Position numbers and translations under genes: made by a program. Shown piece after piece: positions 1-12,119 of a stretch of 64,000 nucleotides of DNA. The notes below the pieces were generated by a model that had not been told where the DNA came from, searched no databases, and saw only the letters and a program-made list of their open reading frames with translations. Source of the DNA: Hemerocallis citrina. Lineage: Eukaryota > Streptophyta > Magnoliopsida > Asparagales > Asphodelaceae. Position 1 is the stretch's first letter. Each line of letters starts with the position of its first letter. The stretch covers positions 248,001 through 312,000 of the forward strand of contig JACEHZ010000365.1 in assembly GCA_017893485.1 (NCBI GenBank). Reading direction: 5' to 3'.

Positions 1-1710
1 CAAGACCTTTGGGAGGGGTAGGCTGTGCACCGAATTGACTTCTCTGATGAAAGCCTTTCGAGATGAGTTAGAGGTTTCCCCCCATCGGACCTCCGTGGAT
101 GAGGTGCAAGATGCGCTCTTCTTCGAATTTGGGAGTCTCGTCACGCCTCTTGGGCCGCTTGTTAGCTCCCCTGGGGGGGTGGAGGAAGATCGACCTGGTC
201 CTTCCTTATAAACTTTGCCAGCTGCCCTCTCTGAATGAGGGCTTCGATCTTATTCTTCAGAGCCCGATAGTCATTGGTGTCGTACCCGTGATCTCGATGA
301 TAGCGGCACCACTTCTCCTTATCCCTCTTCTTTCCAGGAGTATTCATCTTTGGGGCAGGAGGTAGGATCCCTTCTTTCTTTACTTCCATTAGAATGGTTG
401 AGACATTGGCATTGAGAGGGGTAAACTTTTCAAATTTGGGAGGTGGATGATGCTGACCCCCATTGTCATTTTGGAGCTTTTTAGCTCTCTCGTCTTCAGC
501 GGCCTTCCTTTTATTTCCAAAAGAGGATCCCTCGAATGTGGGACGATGTTCAGCTTCCTCCGCCCGGATGTACTTCTCGCTTCTGATAAGAAGGTCGGAG
601 AAGTCTCGCAGGGACTTTTTGGCTAGGGAGGACCGGAGGTTCGAGTTGAGGACATTGGACTGGAAGGCAGCTGCAGCGATCGATTGGTCGATGGAGGCGA
701 TGGATCTGGCTTCCGCGGTAAATCGCTTGACATAGTCTCTCAGTTTCTCGCCCTTCTTCTGACTAAGGAAGAGTAGTGAAATACTCATTTTTTCAGAGTG
801 GCGGCTGCTCACGAAATAGGTTATGAAGAGGGTTTCGAACTGTTCAAAAGAGAAGATGGAGGACGGGGCGAGGCGGGAGTACCATTCCCGGGCCGGGCCT
901 TTGAGAATGGCTGGGAAAGTCTTATATAGAAGGGCATCGGAGGCTTGATGGATCATCGTGAGAGTTTTGAAAACACTCGATGTGATCCATGGGGTCTGAC
1001 TCCCCCGTGTATGTCTCGAACTGTGGGGGCTTGAAGTTTACTGGAACAGGGGCTTCCATGATGGTTCGGGAGAACGGAGGTCTGCTTGGACAGAGGGTCC
1101 TCCCTCTTAGCTCATCATCCCTATCTAGTTGACCGAGGTGCCTCTTTATCTCGTGAAGACGGCGATAGACAGCATCATCCCTTCGACGGTATCCTGGTGA
1201 GCTTCTGGACTCGTCTTCATATGAAGGGGAGTGTGGGCTACGGCGACGGTAGCTCGGAGACTAGTGAGGACTAGGGATGTGATGGCGGTGGCTCGGAGCT
1301 TGAGGAGGACTTAGGGACCGATGGCGCGGGCTTTGAACCGGCTCAGGAGTAGGGACCCTCTGAACATTATTGTTGTTGTTTGGCGGGACATTGAGGGCCT
1401 GCAAGATTGATGCCTGGAACTCTTGGAATTTTGCTCAGGTGATGGGTCCGTTCTGGTCCCTCTGGGACTGTCGACCAGCAGGAGAATGGTGCCTTCTTTG
1501 ATGGTACTCGGGGGACTCCCTTCGCCTCCTATGAAGGGGGGACCTTCTGCGGTCGTGGCGGTGAGGAGATCGCGCATTTGGACGTTCTGAGCGGGAGGCT
1601 CCCTCTCGGGCCCGCCTCTCATCCAAACGGTGGCGAAGGTCTTTCTCTTTTTGCCAGTTGATTATGATGATGCAGATGTCTTCTGAAGGCCGAGGGTTAT
1701 GGGATGCCAT
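1..1710 (-). pseudogene. Ty3/gypsy gag and start of protease linker, broken
   Basis: Gag forms the retrotransposon particle. Translation starts at 1710 (MASHNPRPSED) and passes through a basic, Arg/His-rich N-terminal part. It then meets a stop near 1435 and another near 1270, and a frameshift around 957-975. After that it continues as an open frame from 956 to 162. That frame holds the retrotransposon gag core (the segment around KGPAREWYSRL and the following VKRFTAEARSIAS), then a partial zinc knuckle, CRYHRDHGYDTNDY, in which the last Cys of the family has become Tyr. Below 162 the linker continues to HGGP and a further frameshift. Two stops and at least two frameshifts make it non-functional. 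Family assignment is secure; the exact lineage is inference. Confidence 0.85.
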
Positions 1711-2040
1711 GGAGTCGGTGGAAGGGTTATGTACGGAGATATGATCGCGGTGAAGAGGTTGCTTCTGAGGATGAGGACGAGAGGTCCCTATACCAGCGTT
1801 CTGGGGCTCGAGTTGAGCCCGTTGGGGTTGAGGATTCTGAAGAGGAGGCTACTCCTGCTGGTACGGCGGATCAGGCTGAGGAGGGAGTTGTCCCTACTGC
1901 TGGACGGGTTGGAGGGGAGCCTCCGGTTGCAGTTGAGGAATAGGAGTGGCCCTACGGTTGGACCCTCTGGATCTTACTTTCCTTGGTGGCATGGCTGGAG
2001 GCAGTATCGACCGTTAGAAAAGGTTGCTATTCGTGTTTCT

Positions 2041-2055
2041 CACAGACAGCGCCAA
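2041..2055 (-). other. primer-binding site of the Ty3/gypsy element
   Basis: Two bases after the LTR end the minus strand reads TTGGCGCTGTCTGTG. The gypsy element at 25296 has a matching but more degenerate sequence right after its 5' LTR (25939 onward, GATTGTCGTCGTTTGTGG). Position and conservation mark it as the minus-strand primer site; the tRNA was not identified. Confidence 0.6.
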
Positions 2056-2057
2056 TC

Positions 2058-2627
2058 TGTTGCCGCTGAAATCGGTGTAGGGGAAAACAGATAGATTTGT
2101 GGATTCGAGGGAAGTTGAATAGTCGAACCTGAACGACTTCACCGGATTTTGACCGAGATCCTCTCACCGTTGACCTGCAAAAAGTACGAGACACCGAGGT
2201 TGATCCCAGCAACGCACCCTCCGACGCTCTTGTCAGTAATCTGAATGATTAAGAAAGAGCTTTAATTGGCAAAAGATTGATTACCTGGTAACAGTGGGGA
2301 ATGGAGGGTATTTATAGCCGCCTTAGAAATCAGTTTCAGGATAAGATTAAATCCCTACTTCCCTATGTAAATGGATAGTAGTGGTTAAGACTGCTGATTA
2401 AGGATAATCATAAATCTGAATCCTTTCCTATCCTGTTGGACTGGTTTCTTATGGGTTGGGACCCGTACCCATTAAGACAGATCCGTTTATGGGTTATTGG
2501 GCTTTGAAGAAAAGCCCAGTTGCCATTTCAGACCCGTCCATAGATGAAATTACCATTTTACCCCTGAGCTTTAAGATTCGTGACTGATTTGAACGGTTTC
2601 GATTTAACCCTGTTTTTAGCCATATCA
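2058..2627 (-). repeat. 5' LTR of the Ty3/gypsy element
   Basis: Read on the minus strand it starts TGATATGGC (ending at 2627) and finishes GGCAACA (at 2058), so it has TG...CA ends. It is homologous along its length to the solo LTR at 54962-55549, with the same start and end, which fixes both boundaries. A TATA box lies inside at 2309-2316. Length is 570 bp. Confidence 0.85.
2309..2316 (-). promoter_or_regulatory. LTR TATA box
   Basis: The minus strand reads TATAAATA here, in the middle of the LTR. The same box at the same relative place is conserved in the solo LTR of this family (55217-55224), which supports a promoter role. Confidence 0.6.
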
Positions 2628-4240
2628 TCTACGGAATTAGGCCTATAGGAATTGTTATGTATACGTATTAGTTTTGAGATTGGTGTGAATTTTAAGATCA
2701 AGGGTCGAGATGGAATGGGCCTATAGGAATTGTTATGCACACATATGCGTAATTTTTTTAAAAAAATTTTCTAAAAAATTTCCTCGGACGGGAAATCATC
2801 TCTCCTGTCCTTCATTTTTTATGTAAATTTCGAATTAGTTTTACTCAGAAATGTTCTCTCATCCCGATCATTTTTAAAATTTTTTTTTTAAAAAAATGGG
2901 ACGACAAATCATCTTCCGTCCGTCATTTTTAAAAAATCAAAACCCATATTTGGGGTTCAAACGAACTACAGCTCTAACCCAAATTTCCTACTTCTAAAAG
3001 CCAAATACCCAAATTTCAATTCCAAACGACTACAGATGCTTTAAGTGGCTATGATCATCTCAAGTTACTGTCAATCTATTATAGAATTATAGAACTAGTC
3101 ATTTACACGTGTGATACAGGTCTTAATAAATATATATTTTTAAAAGTAAAAACTTCACGTGGTCTGGCCTCGAATCAGAGGTATCTTTTATTAATTATGT
3201 ACATGCAATACACGTAAATTGGTATGTTTACAAACGAAAATTCCAACTCTTCCATTATAATATTAGATTAGATTAGAACAGAAAGAATTTTTTTCTAGAA
3301 GGTCATCCACAATTGTGTTTTAATTCCAGATAAGCCACCCACAAATTGCTATTTTTATATGTATCATCCACAGTATATATGAGGCTCACCCTAGAAAGAT
3401 CACTCTGTCAAAATTTTGTTAGCTTAACTCTAGTTAAATCCAAATTCTGGTTGCCAAATGACTATTCTAACCTTTCTTCAACCTTTTCGATCTCTCTATT
3501 AATCCTAAATCACCACCACCACCACCACTACTGTGGCTTCACTAACCCCTGTTCGCCTCGAATAATTAGGGTTAAGAGATAAAATTAAAATGGTGGTATT
3601 AGATAGTTTACCCTCATTCACTTAAGTATAAACAAATATTCACATTCCAGTTGACACTAAATAACTCAAGTGGTATTTTTGGAATGTGTTGGGCGGTGTT
3701 TTTAGAAATATAGCTTTATGGATGGCTTATTTGAAAAAATAGAATATTCGTGGCTGGTTTTTCTGAAAAAAATCCTTATAGAATATTGCTACCTATAAAT
3801 TAGATTAGCAATTGTTTGAGAGAATGACAATTAAAATATTTTAGATTTGCAGTTGATAAAGATAGATTGGCAGTTGATAAAGAATGAAGTTTTCCAAGTG
3901 TGGTTGAGATTTTCCGAGGAGGAGGATATCGTTATTTGCATGGAAATAAAATAAAGCATACAATTAAGAAATCGATGCAGCTGAGCTGACTGGCGAAACA
4001 AGTTGTCACAGCCACATAGCTGCAATGTTGCAGAATTCCACTATAGCATTGACGTACAGAGATTTGATCGATAAATAATGGAATCTCCTTCATGCATGAT
4101 TTGATTGATAGTATATATCGTTATCTATATATAAAGTAGGAGTAGTATAATAAATTTGATGCGGTACCCTAAAGCATGCATGCATTTCTGGATGGACAAC
4201 ATATATTCCAGAGTCCTTGGAAACACCAACTTATTTACAC

Positions 4241-4242
<2 letters not shown>

Positions 4243-4278
<36 letters not shown>
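4243..4278. repeat. (GA)n microsatellite
   Basis: About eighteen uninterrupted GA units in non-coding sequence. Confidence 0.95.
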
Positions 4279-4282
<4 letters not shown>

Positions 4283-4793
4283 GAGACACCCTTTTTACGT
4301 GTAATAATTTTGCTTTTAGATTTTGAGTGCCAACTTTTGTGTACACGGAGATGCTAGCTGGCTTTGTGTTGAATCTATATACACCGCGGTAATTGAAGTT
4401 ATTAGAGACATGAACAAGTAGGGGCCCGATAAAAGCATATATATATACACACTTTTAGGGCACATATGATTATCATTTAAAAGTCGGAAGAGCGAGCCAA
4501 TGGATCTGCAAAAAGACTATGTTCCCTCTAGATAGATCTCCACAATCATATGCAGCAGGGGAGCTTAGGTCTCAAAGAGATTCAATGACCTCCATCGGTT
4601 TTTATATGAAATCATTATAAGTTAAATTACAAAAAAATTATCCTATATATACTTTTAGTCTTTTTTAGAAAATTAGTATAACTATGATTTATTATGGCAT
4701 AGCTCCCAAAACTTTTTTTTTTCTTTGCCGTAGAAATCTACCAGAAAATCTACACTGAATGACGAAATATATATCTCTCCATCCATTTCCCCC

Positions 4794-4794
<1 letters not shown>

Positions 4795-4838
<44 letters not shown>
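4795..4838. repeat. (ATT)n microsatellite
   Basis: About fourteen ATT/TTA units without interruption, in AT-rich sequence. Confidence 0.95.
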
Positions 4839-6360
4839 TTGGTCATTTATCTCTTCTTTCTCTCATTTCACATTTTCACCCCATTCTAACAAATTTCATT
4901 TCCTTCCCTAAAATTTTCAAACCCTAATTTCTTCTTAGAACCCAAATTTTTTCACAAACTCTAATTTATAGAAATTCGGGTTTGTAAAAGAAAAATTTGT
5001 GAAAGAAGATGAAATGAGTTAGAATTGGAAAATTAGGGTTCCCTCAGCCATGAGGGTATCGTGATGAGACAACAAATTTAGGAGTTTTACCTACCTATCT
5101 CTTTAGGGTTCCAATATCAAAAGACAATTTTCTAAAGACTATCTATAACATGGTTCCCCTACTTCTCTCGATATAAAGGCATGGTTGTTCCAAACTAATG
5201 CCTGATAAAAAGAATGGCCCAGGGCATCGATCAGGGTACTTAATTATGATATTTCAGTTTGAGACATGTACATTTTTAGTTTTTTGCTCGATGTAAGTTC
5301 AAGAACAATGATTAATGCCAAAAATATCCGACTTCACTAAGCTCAAATATCTGATAATTAGCAAACATGAAAAATCCAATCTAAATGATAAATGTACTGT
5401 GATTAGATATAACTATCTAAAACTTTCAACAATATGCATGATAGCAGCACCAAATAGCTTACACTCTGAAATACCATTCAGCTATTTTTGTGAGTAACCA
5501 AGTATGGACAAATAAATGTTTATGATTGAGATGGCCCCCTACTGGAAGATATCAGTATGATCTGAGTGGAACTCAGTCAATCCAATTTCACTATATATAA
5601 CAAAACGAATAACCTTGCAACACATACATTGGGACCTATATATATGTCTGCATCTCTATTAATATAATTGGATTGGAAAGAGGATTGGAAAGAGGGAGGG
5701 ACCAAAGTTTATGTGGGCAATAAACAATACACGTTCATCGATCACAGCATACTTCATTATCCTGTTTTTCACAATTAAACCAAGACAAATTCGTCGCTGC
5801 AACATAAAATGTTACATATTTATCAAACGTAAGTGAATAAATGAGTATTGTCCCAACTTCCGATTCAGAAATCCATCTCCCATAAATATTTCACATATGT
5901 AAGAAACCCGTGCAGGATGCAGGATGCAGTTCGAATAGTCACCATATATAATAAAATCATTCGGAACCGTTTGCAGTACAAAAGATAATGCAGCTGTCAT
6001 TTCTATTAGAGTCTATACTTCACTAATCAGTAACAAGATACAGGGTACAGTAGTAAACTAGTTGTACTTAAAAATACCAAAATAAAGGAACGAGTTCGGT
6101 GATAGCAGAAAGTGTAGCAACCTACAGTAATTGCAATTTCATAGTAGACATGAAGCAGGATCCCTCTCCAAATAGCATTAATCTTTCTGCAATGGCAGAA
6201 TACCTCTCTTTAAAGAGGGCTTTTCAGGTCTCTTCCTTTCAGATTTCTATGCTTTCTGCAAATTTAACCAAGTTGTACTCAGTGAAATACAATCATTAAT
6301 TGACAATAACGAGAGAAAAAGTTACAGAGACATTTTATTAGAAAAATCTGAGGAGACTAC

Positions 6361-6605
6361 CTGCATAGGGAGAGAGAAAGTTTGAATTCCGGTGGAAGCT
6401 CTTCCTCCGAGTAAAGGTAAAGGTGGTCAGAAAAGTAAATTCTTCTGAGTCAGCAATTTTGCATGGACTTGGACGCACAGGGTCTCGACATAATTTGTGC
6501 CATATGCTCTCCCTGTGAAATCAGCAAGATTTAGCTGAATACTGTTCCAACCATCGTCCAGTCGAAGGGCATGGTGCAGATATATGGTTTCACCCTCGTA
6601 ACAGC
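6361..6605 (-). pseudogene. CFAP20: CFAP20 exon 4, with stop and frameshifts
   Basis: The exon follows an acceptor CATGTAG and encodes [14 protein letters not shown] one-base deletion leads into [16 protein letters not shown] and [15 protein letters not shown]. The Cys after ETL replaces the family Arg (CGC to TGC). An extra A, then TGA in place of CGA, then small insertions precede YSEEELPPEFKL. It ends CTATGCAG before GTAGTC at 6360, which can be read as a donor or as read-through to TAG. Confidence 0.9.
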
Positions 6606-9584
6606 CTACATGAACAAAAGTTAAAGCCTTCTTTCTCCTAAAATGCAACTCACTCACTTCTGCATTTCAAGCTACAACACAAACATGTACAAAATTTACA
6701 GGTATATGAAAGTAACTAGTTTAATATTCCTGTTTGCAATTTTCATGGGTGAAAAAGAGAAACAAGTTTGGAGCTAAAGACGAAAAAGGAACAAGAAAAA
6801 TTGCTCCCACCAAGGCAAAAAACTGGGTTAGATTTCTGACACTTGAAATACTTGTCTCATTACCGCTGGTTATGGGAGTTTTTACACGTGTACAAGTTAC
6901 ATGTTTGAGTATACATACGTACATACATATATACAAAAGTTCTATATGAGTTTAGGTGATTAATACATACACACTAAGATATGATATTTTATGTATATAA
7001 ATATATATGATAAATATGTATATATTATAAAGGATAAATCTTCGATAGAGCTCGAAGTTTCCTATATGGTGGGAAACCCAAGGTTCATCATCGTGGGATC
7101 CAAACCATTCATTTTGTTATAAATGCCGAAAATAGTTTAAGAATCCATCAGTCATTTGAAATCCATCGGCCTCTACAATTAAAACGTTAAGAGATTATAC
7201 AAAAGAAATATCTATCTTTTATAACGATATGATGCAAGGTAAAACACAGTTAATTGAGGTCACATCCTTAGTCTATGTAGGTATTTAGAACAACAAGAAC
7301 AGTTTGGATTGTTCCTATGATGTCCCCACCATGGCGAACTCTCTAACCTTAGGGAGAGCTCTGGTCTCTATTTTGAAGACCTCACTATTGTAAATGTATT
7401 TATATCTGCATATATATGCATGTGAAGAAAGGGAACCTCATATACATATGAGGTGATTCTCTCATATAGAGTAGTTCTACATGTATGACGGAACTCATAA
7501 ATGATGATTGGCTCCCTTCACATTGATTTTACATATCATAATATCTATGTCAGGTGCTTGCAAAATGAACAGGTTTTTAATAACATAACAATTGACACCA
7601 TGCAGTGAATGGGTAAGAAGCCTCCAAACACGTGCAATTTTTGTACGCATGCATCTTACGCCATAAGGAACATGATGGTGTGGATCGTCCATATGGAATC
7701 CCACCATATGTTTTTAACTACTTTATATATATACGAGGAAAATTTCCTCTTACAACTATGATGCTCCATATATATTTGTATGATTTCTTTGTGAGCCCAT
7801 CTTAATTTTAATTAGGAGGATGTACCTGAAAATTAACTGTTAACATACTTTTGAAAAGAAATTCATTGAGTTTTGAGTATGACAAATATCAGTAATTTCA
7901 GCTGAAACATAATTCGTGAACAAAAGATAACAGATGATGGTAATCAAGACTTGCCGAAACAGCCAAAATCAAGTTTACCCAGCAAGTTCAAATGGGTTAT
8001 CATCAAACAAAAAAAGATTACGAGAACCTTACTAGCTGCTTTCCTGAACTGTAAGTACAGTTTTCTATGCACAAGTTCAGGCAGGTCATCCAATCACAAT
8101 AAGCCATCCGCAATCCGGGAATTTACTGATTCATTCTCATGATTTATACCATCTCATGACGAGTCCTTTTCTCTTAAAGGCATCATTCGGCCTTTATCTT
8201 ATAAAGTGTTTGGTTTACTATTAGGGTGGCTAGCTGTGCGCAGTTTTAGTCCAATTGCTGTAATTGGGATTGCAACAATCTATTAGATAGAGCACTTACC
8301 CAACTTCAAACTATCACTGAGAAATTACTAATATTGGTTTCATGGTTTAAAAACTCATAAGTATTGGGATCCGTACTGATTATTTGTACATAACTGGGGA
8401 AGCATAACTGGGTAAAATACCAATCTGTACAGTTCAATTTTACTGATAAATCAAATCAGGATCATTCTAGAGCTTCTCTGACTGGTTTTAAAGAGACATG
8501 TCAGAACCCTTATGTCATGGCCCTTACTGAGACTGTTGTTGATTGTCCATTAAAAGGCAAGTGTAGTTGATATTTTGCTAATTTTTATTATAACAGCAGA
8601 ACTACTGCTTTTGAACAACAAATGACATTCCAGCAAGATCATGGGCTTCCAAGTGGCAAATCAAAAAACTGTCAAACAGTCGGTGTGAGGTTTATCTTCA
8701 CAAATTATACCCCTCAGACAAACAGGGTGCTGTTGTAGGATTTATCTTGTATTAATTTATGAATCTTACGAAAGTATTTCCAGCCAAAAATCTCCACTAA
8801 CAGCTAGGCGTTTCCATCACTTCACCACTTGATTAATATTCCAAGATTTCATGATTTAATTGTTCCTAGTAAAGTATAACGAATGCTGACCCCCAAATTT
8901 CGAGATAAAGGCTTTGTTGTTGCTGTAGTAAAGAAAACAAATATAAAGAATGTAGCACACTAGCACCTTTTTTTAAAAACCCGAATTATGTTTACCAAAT
9001 CTACTAGTATTTATAATATCCAAATAACCTACTGATAAAATAATTCCTACTGACAAGTTTGTATTATGAGTAATTTTATATGACTAGTAAACCTAAGCTA
9101 CATTATTATAAACTAAAAGATCTCCTAGTTATAGCAGCCATACCATCCTTTAATCATGAAATTTGCTAACTCTGAAGCCATCCTTTCTTGAAGGTCCGAA
9201 AGTGTAAAAAAACATGATAAAAAAATTGGTATAGCAGAAAGGCCTGAATAAATTCAATCAAAGACCTTTTTTACGTACAAACTATACAAACAGATTGATT
9301 AAGTATACATAGGTGGTTGATAGTTCAAATGAAAGAGTGGCTTCTTTTTAAATTTATTCAGTATTGATTCATGTGAAGTAGAACTAAACCATAGCTCAAA
9401 CAATATGAAGTGACTAAACCAAATAAATAAAACTAAGTTATGATCTTTGCAGTTCTCTACTCTCGTGCATCATCTTCATAATTAACCTATCCAAAATACT
9501 TTTGTATTTAGTTGTGAACCATGATAAGGGACATATGGGATTGGAAATCATAAGCAAGTAAAACAATTGAATAAACTTACACAC
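6606..9584 (-). other. CFAP20 intron 3 (2.98 kb)
   Basis: Bounded by GT (9584-9583) and AG (6607-6606) on the minus strand. It is AT-rich. A loose inverted similarity between about 7057-7110 and 7672-7712 (both arms contain ATGGTGGGA read toward the inside) may mark an old MITE, but its ends could not be fixed. I see no coding sequence in it. Confidence 0.6.
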
Positions 9585-9820
9585 TTGATAATTTGATGCT
9601 CTGAAGCGTCAGCGAACATTCTTATCGTCCAAAATTTGGATCTCAAAGGTGAAGTACTTTTTCAAGTTCTTCACCACCATAACAAAAAATTGAGAGACCG
9701 AGTGTTGCAGCAGGGTCAGCAGGACATGTGATGTATGTCGATTGTACAATTGATCCAACTATTTCAAGTACATGGACTGTATGTCTTCATCCTGAGGCCG
9801 TTTAATTTTCCCGTTGACAA
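9585..9820 (-). pseudogene. CFAP20: CFAP20 exon 3, with stop and frameshifts
   Basis: The exon follows an acceptor TATACTTAG and ends before the donor GTGTGTAAG. It encodes VVNGKIKRPQDEDIQS, then a one-base deletion near [22 protein letters not shown], a one-base insertion near SIF, and [19 protein letters not shown]. It then meets VR-stop-RFRASNYQ, where the family has Arg. The stop is TGA in place of CGA, a CpG transition. The deletion and the later insertion cancel, so the frame is only shifted between them. Confidence 0.9.
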
Positions 9821-10350
9821 CTAAGTATATCAGAAGATTGAAAACAAGGGCACAAATACCAGTTGAAGCAACTAAACATACAATAACTAACAATACTCCC
9901 ATAAGCAAACAAAGTAAAATAGTAGCCAGAAAATATCATATCTTAAAGATGATCATAGCAAATTAATAGATAGGATAAGAAACAATTTGCATGGTTTAAG
10001 GGTACCATTACAAAATTTCATGCACATCTGACTACGCCTACATTCAAGAGCATATCAAAAGGCTATCGTTCAAGTAGAATACATAAATATTCAGATTTGT
10101 GCATATATATGTATGCACACAGAGACACATGTATCTAGAAGTGTAACCTTTCACCGATATGATAAAATACAAGCAATCCACATTCTATGATATGAAATAT
10201 AACGTCCACTTGGTTTTACTCACATAAAAAACAAGGCTAAATATAAAAAAAAACTCACCCAAGTATTGTGCATTTTAAAAAAACCGCACTCAACTATTTT
10301 TATAAAAAAAAACTCGCTCACCCATGCCTTGAAAACATAGTTGGGTGAGG

Positions 10351-10351
<1 letters not shown>

Positions 10352-10410
<59 letters not shown>

Positions 10411-10448
10411 CTCGCTCACCCATGCCTTGAAAACATAGTTGGGTGAGG

Positions 10449-10535
<87 letters not shown>
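10352..10535. repeat. two long (TA)n tracts and a short (CA)n
   Basis: (TA)n at 10352-10409 and 10450-10522, the latter followed by (CA)n to 10535. They lie inside the Mutator-like element and are separated by a 40-bp segment that also precedes the first tract. Confidence 0.95.
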
Positions 10536-10536
<1 letters not shown>

Positions 10537-11077
10537 GATTTGCCCGTGGGCACGTGCCTACGGCACTTCTTCGGCACTTCTTCGGAACGATACAAAACAC
10601 GAAAAGCCATGTAAACAGTAAAACAATAATTATGTAGCTCAAGTTTGAATAGTATGACAATAATTAGTTATAAATAAAAGTCTTTGTTTCCATTAGTATA
10701 TGTTGAAAAATAATTATAAATGGGGGTATAAAATCTAACTACTTAGAATTTTAAGTGTGGAAAATAATGAAATTTAATTGTTGAAGAGATATTTGCTATT
10801 AAAAATTCTGAAAATTTACAAAACCGAAATCTTAAAATCTAAATTTCTAAGTAAATAAAGAAAGAATGGGATAGAGAGATAGAGAGAGAGAAAGAGAGAA
10901 ATATGAAAAAGTAAAGAGAGAAGAGATAGATAGTAATAAAGTAATGAATTTTTTAGGGGGGAAATTTGGTTTTTGGGTTTGAAATTTTGGAGAGAAAATA
11001 TGTTTTGTGAGGTTTGATATGGGCCTTTAATTTTGGGGGGATTGATTGTGAGCCACTTGATAGCTTTCTTTGTAATT

Positions 11078-11078
<1 letters not shown>

Positions 11079-11126
<48 letters not shown>
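11079..11126. repeat. (TA)n tract
   Basis: About 24 TA units next to the right terminal repeat of the Mutator-like element. Confidence 0.95.
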
Positions 11127-11128
<2 letters not shown>

Positions 11129-12119
11129 TTAAGAGTGTGGTTTTTTAAAAATGCACAATACTTGGGTGAGGTTTTTTTATATTTAGCCTAAAAACAAACA
11201 TAATTGAAGCAACTAAATTCAATTCAATACTTTTTTTTTTTTGAGAACTTAAGATATTTTTATACGAGCTATTTATTGATATATTTTCCAGAAGAAAGAC
11301 CAACCATTATGTAATGATTAAATGTTAAAATTGTAGAAATATGTCAGCAAAATGTCCACAGAATGTCTGCAAAGTGTCCAAATCCTTTTCTTAGAATGTT
11401 GGAATTTTGGTAGTGTGAGGACTCAGATGTGCCTTAGACAATATGTCTAGATTTTCCACTATAGTCTCTCACTTGGCTCTTGCTATTGCACCTTGACTAT
11501 CAAGGTGCATAGTCGTGGGGAAATATTTGGATCGGATTGGTATCGGTCGGATGGGTGTATTAGATCTGTGCATCGAGTTTTCTGATCGAGCATTTTTTAA
11601 CATTAATTTTTTTATATCTATGTTTCTATAATTAAATTATTTTTTTAAAAAAAATAATTAACTTAAAAAATGAATTGATCAATTTAAATAATTGTCTACA
11701 AATTTAAAAAATTCAATTAGACTTGAACATTTCAATTAGTTTAAGAGAATTATTAATGTAGAATAAAACTAGAACAATAGAAATAAGTAGACCAGATAAT
11801 ATAAAATTAATTTACACACAAGGATGAAACTAAATATTACCTAGAAACGAAATGATGTTCATTGCATAATTACATCTTCATACTTGGATGAAAGATGATC
11901 CACATGAATCGAAAATTCAAATATTGAATCTTTCAATCATCAGATCGGTGGTTTCGGGTTGAGATCGGGCCGATCCATCTGATCCAATTGCTAACTTGGC
12001 TGATCACCGAGTTATCTCACTGGCCTTGAGATTTTAAGGTTGGATCAGAGCGGCCCCTTGAAAAAAGATCCGGATCAACCGGATCGGATTGAGATCGGCC
12101 GATTTTTAAAACCATAGGA

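Larger units (their letters stand above)
1..2627 (-). mobile_element. Ty3/gypsy element, 5' portion (runs off the window)
   Basis: The element reads on the minus strand from its 5' LTR (2627 down to 2058) through a primer-binding site and a broken gag into the gag-protease linker at position 1, where the window ends. The region 1-161 still encodes, on the minus strand, a HGGP segment that aligns with the same linker in the gypsy element at 25296-37969, so the two belong to related families. Gag organisation, with a C-H-C partial knuckle of the form CRYHRDHG, suggests the Tat branch of Ty3/gypsy (inference). The distal target-site duplication lies outside the window; the proximal one would be TCTAC at 2628-2632. 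Confidence 0.85.
2628..6360. other. AT-rich non-coding region downstream of the CFAP20 copy
   Basis: I see no gene here. It contains a 79-bp two-copy repeat (the segment GCCTATAGGAATTGTTATG recurs at about 2640 and 2719), a (GA)n tract and an (ATT)n tract listed separately, and T/A-rich sequence. The part nearest 6360 may include the 3' untranslated region of the CFAP20 copy, but no polyadenylation site could be chosen with confidence. Confidence 0.5.
10235..11188. mobile_element. Mutator-like non-autonomous element (MITE-like, 954 bp)
   Basis: Terminal inverted repeats of about 60 bp begin GGCTAAATATAAAAAAA. The left arm spans 10235-10294 and the right arm about 11127-11188, both including a segment reading CACCCAAGTATTGTGCATTTT in the left orientation. 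Flanks AAAAAACAA (10226-10234) and TAAAAACAA (11189-11197) match at 8 of 9 positions, as expected for a 9-bp Mutator-type duplication. The interior is dominated by three (TA)n tracts. Two identical segments (CTCGCTCACCCATGCCTTG) precede the first two tracts. There is no coding capacity. The superfamily assignment rests on duplication length and termini. Confidence 0.7.

Noticed and set aside
5812..6000. 62-codon minus-strand frame downstream of CFAP20
   Set aside because: No family recognised; it may be 3' untranslated sequence.
7057..7712. MITE in CFAP20 intron 3
   Set aside because: The arms share only short blocks and no target-site duplication could be found.
10220..10660. Open frames on both strands made of Tyr-Ile repeats
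   Set aside because: They translate (TA)n tracts inside a MITE-like element; not genes.
11515..12110. GGATCGG-rich segments as terminal repeats of a DNA element
   Set aside because: The similarity between 11530 and 12070 is partly direct and partly low-complexity; no clear termini or target duplication.
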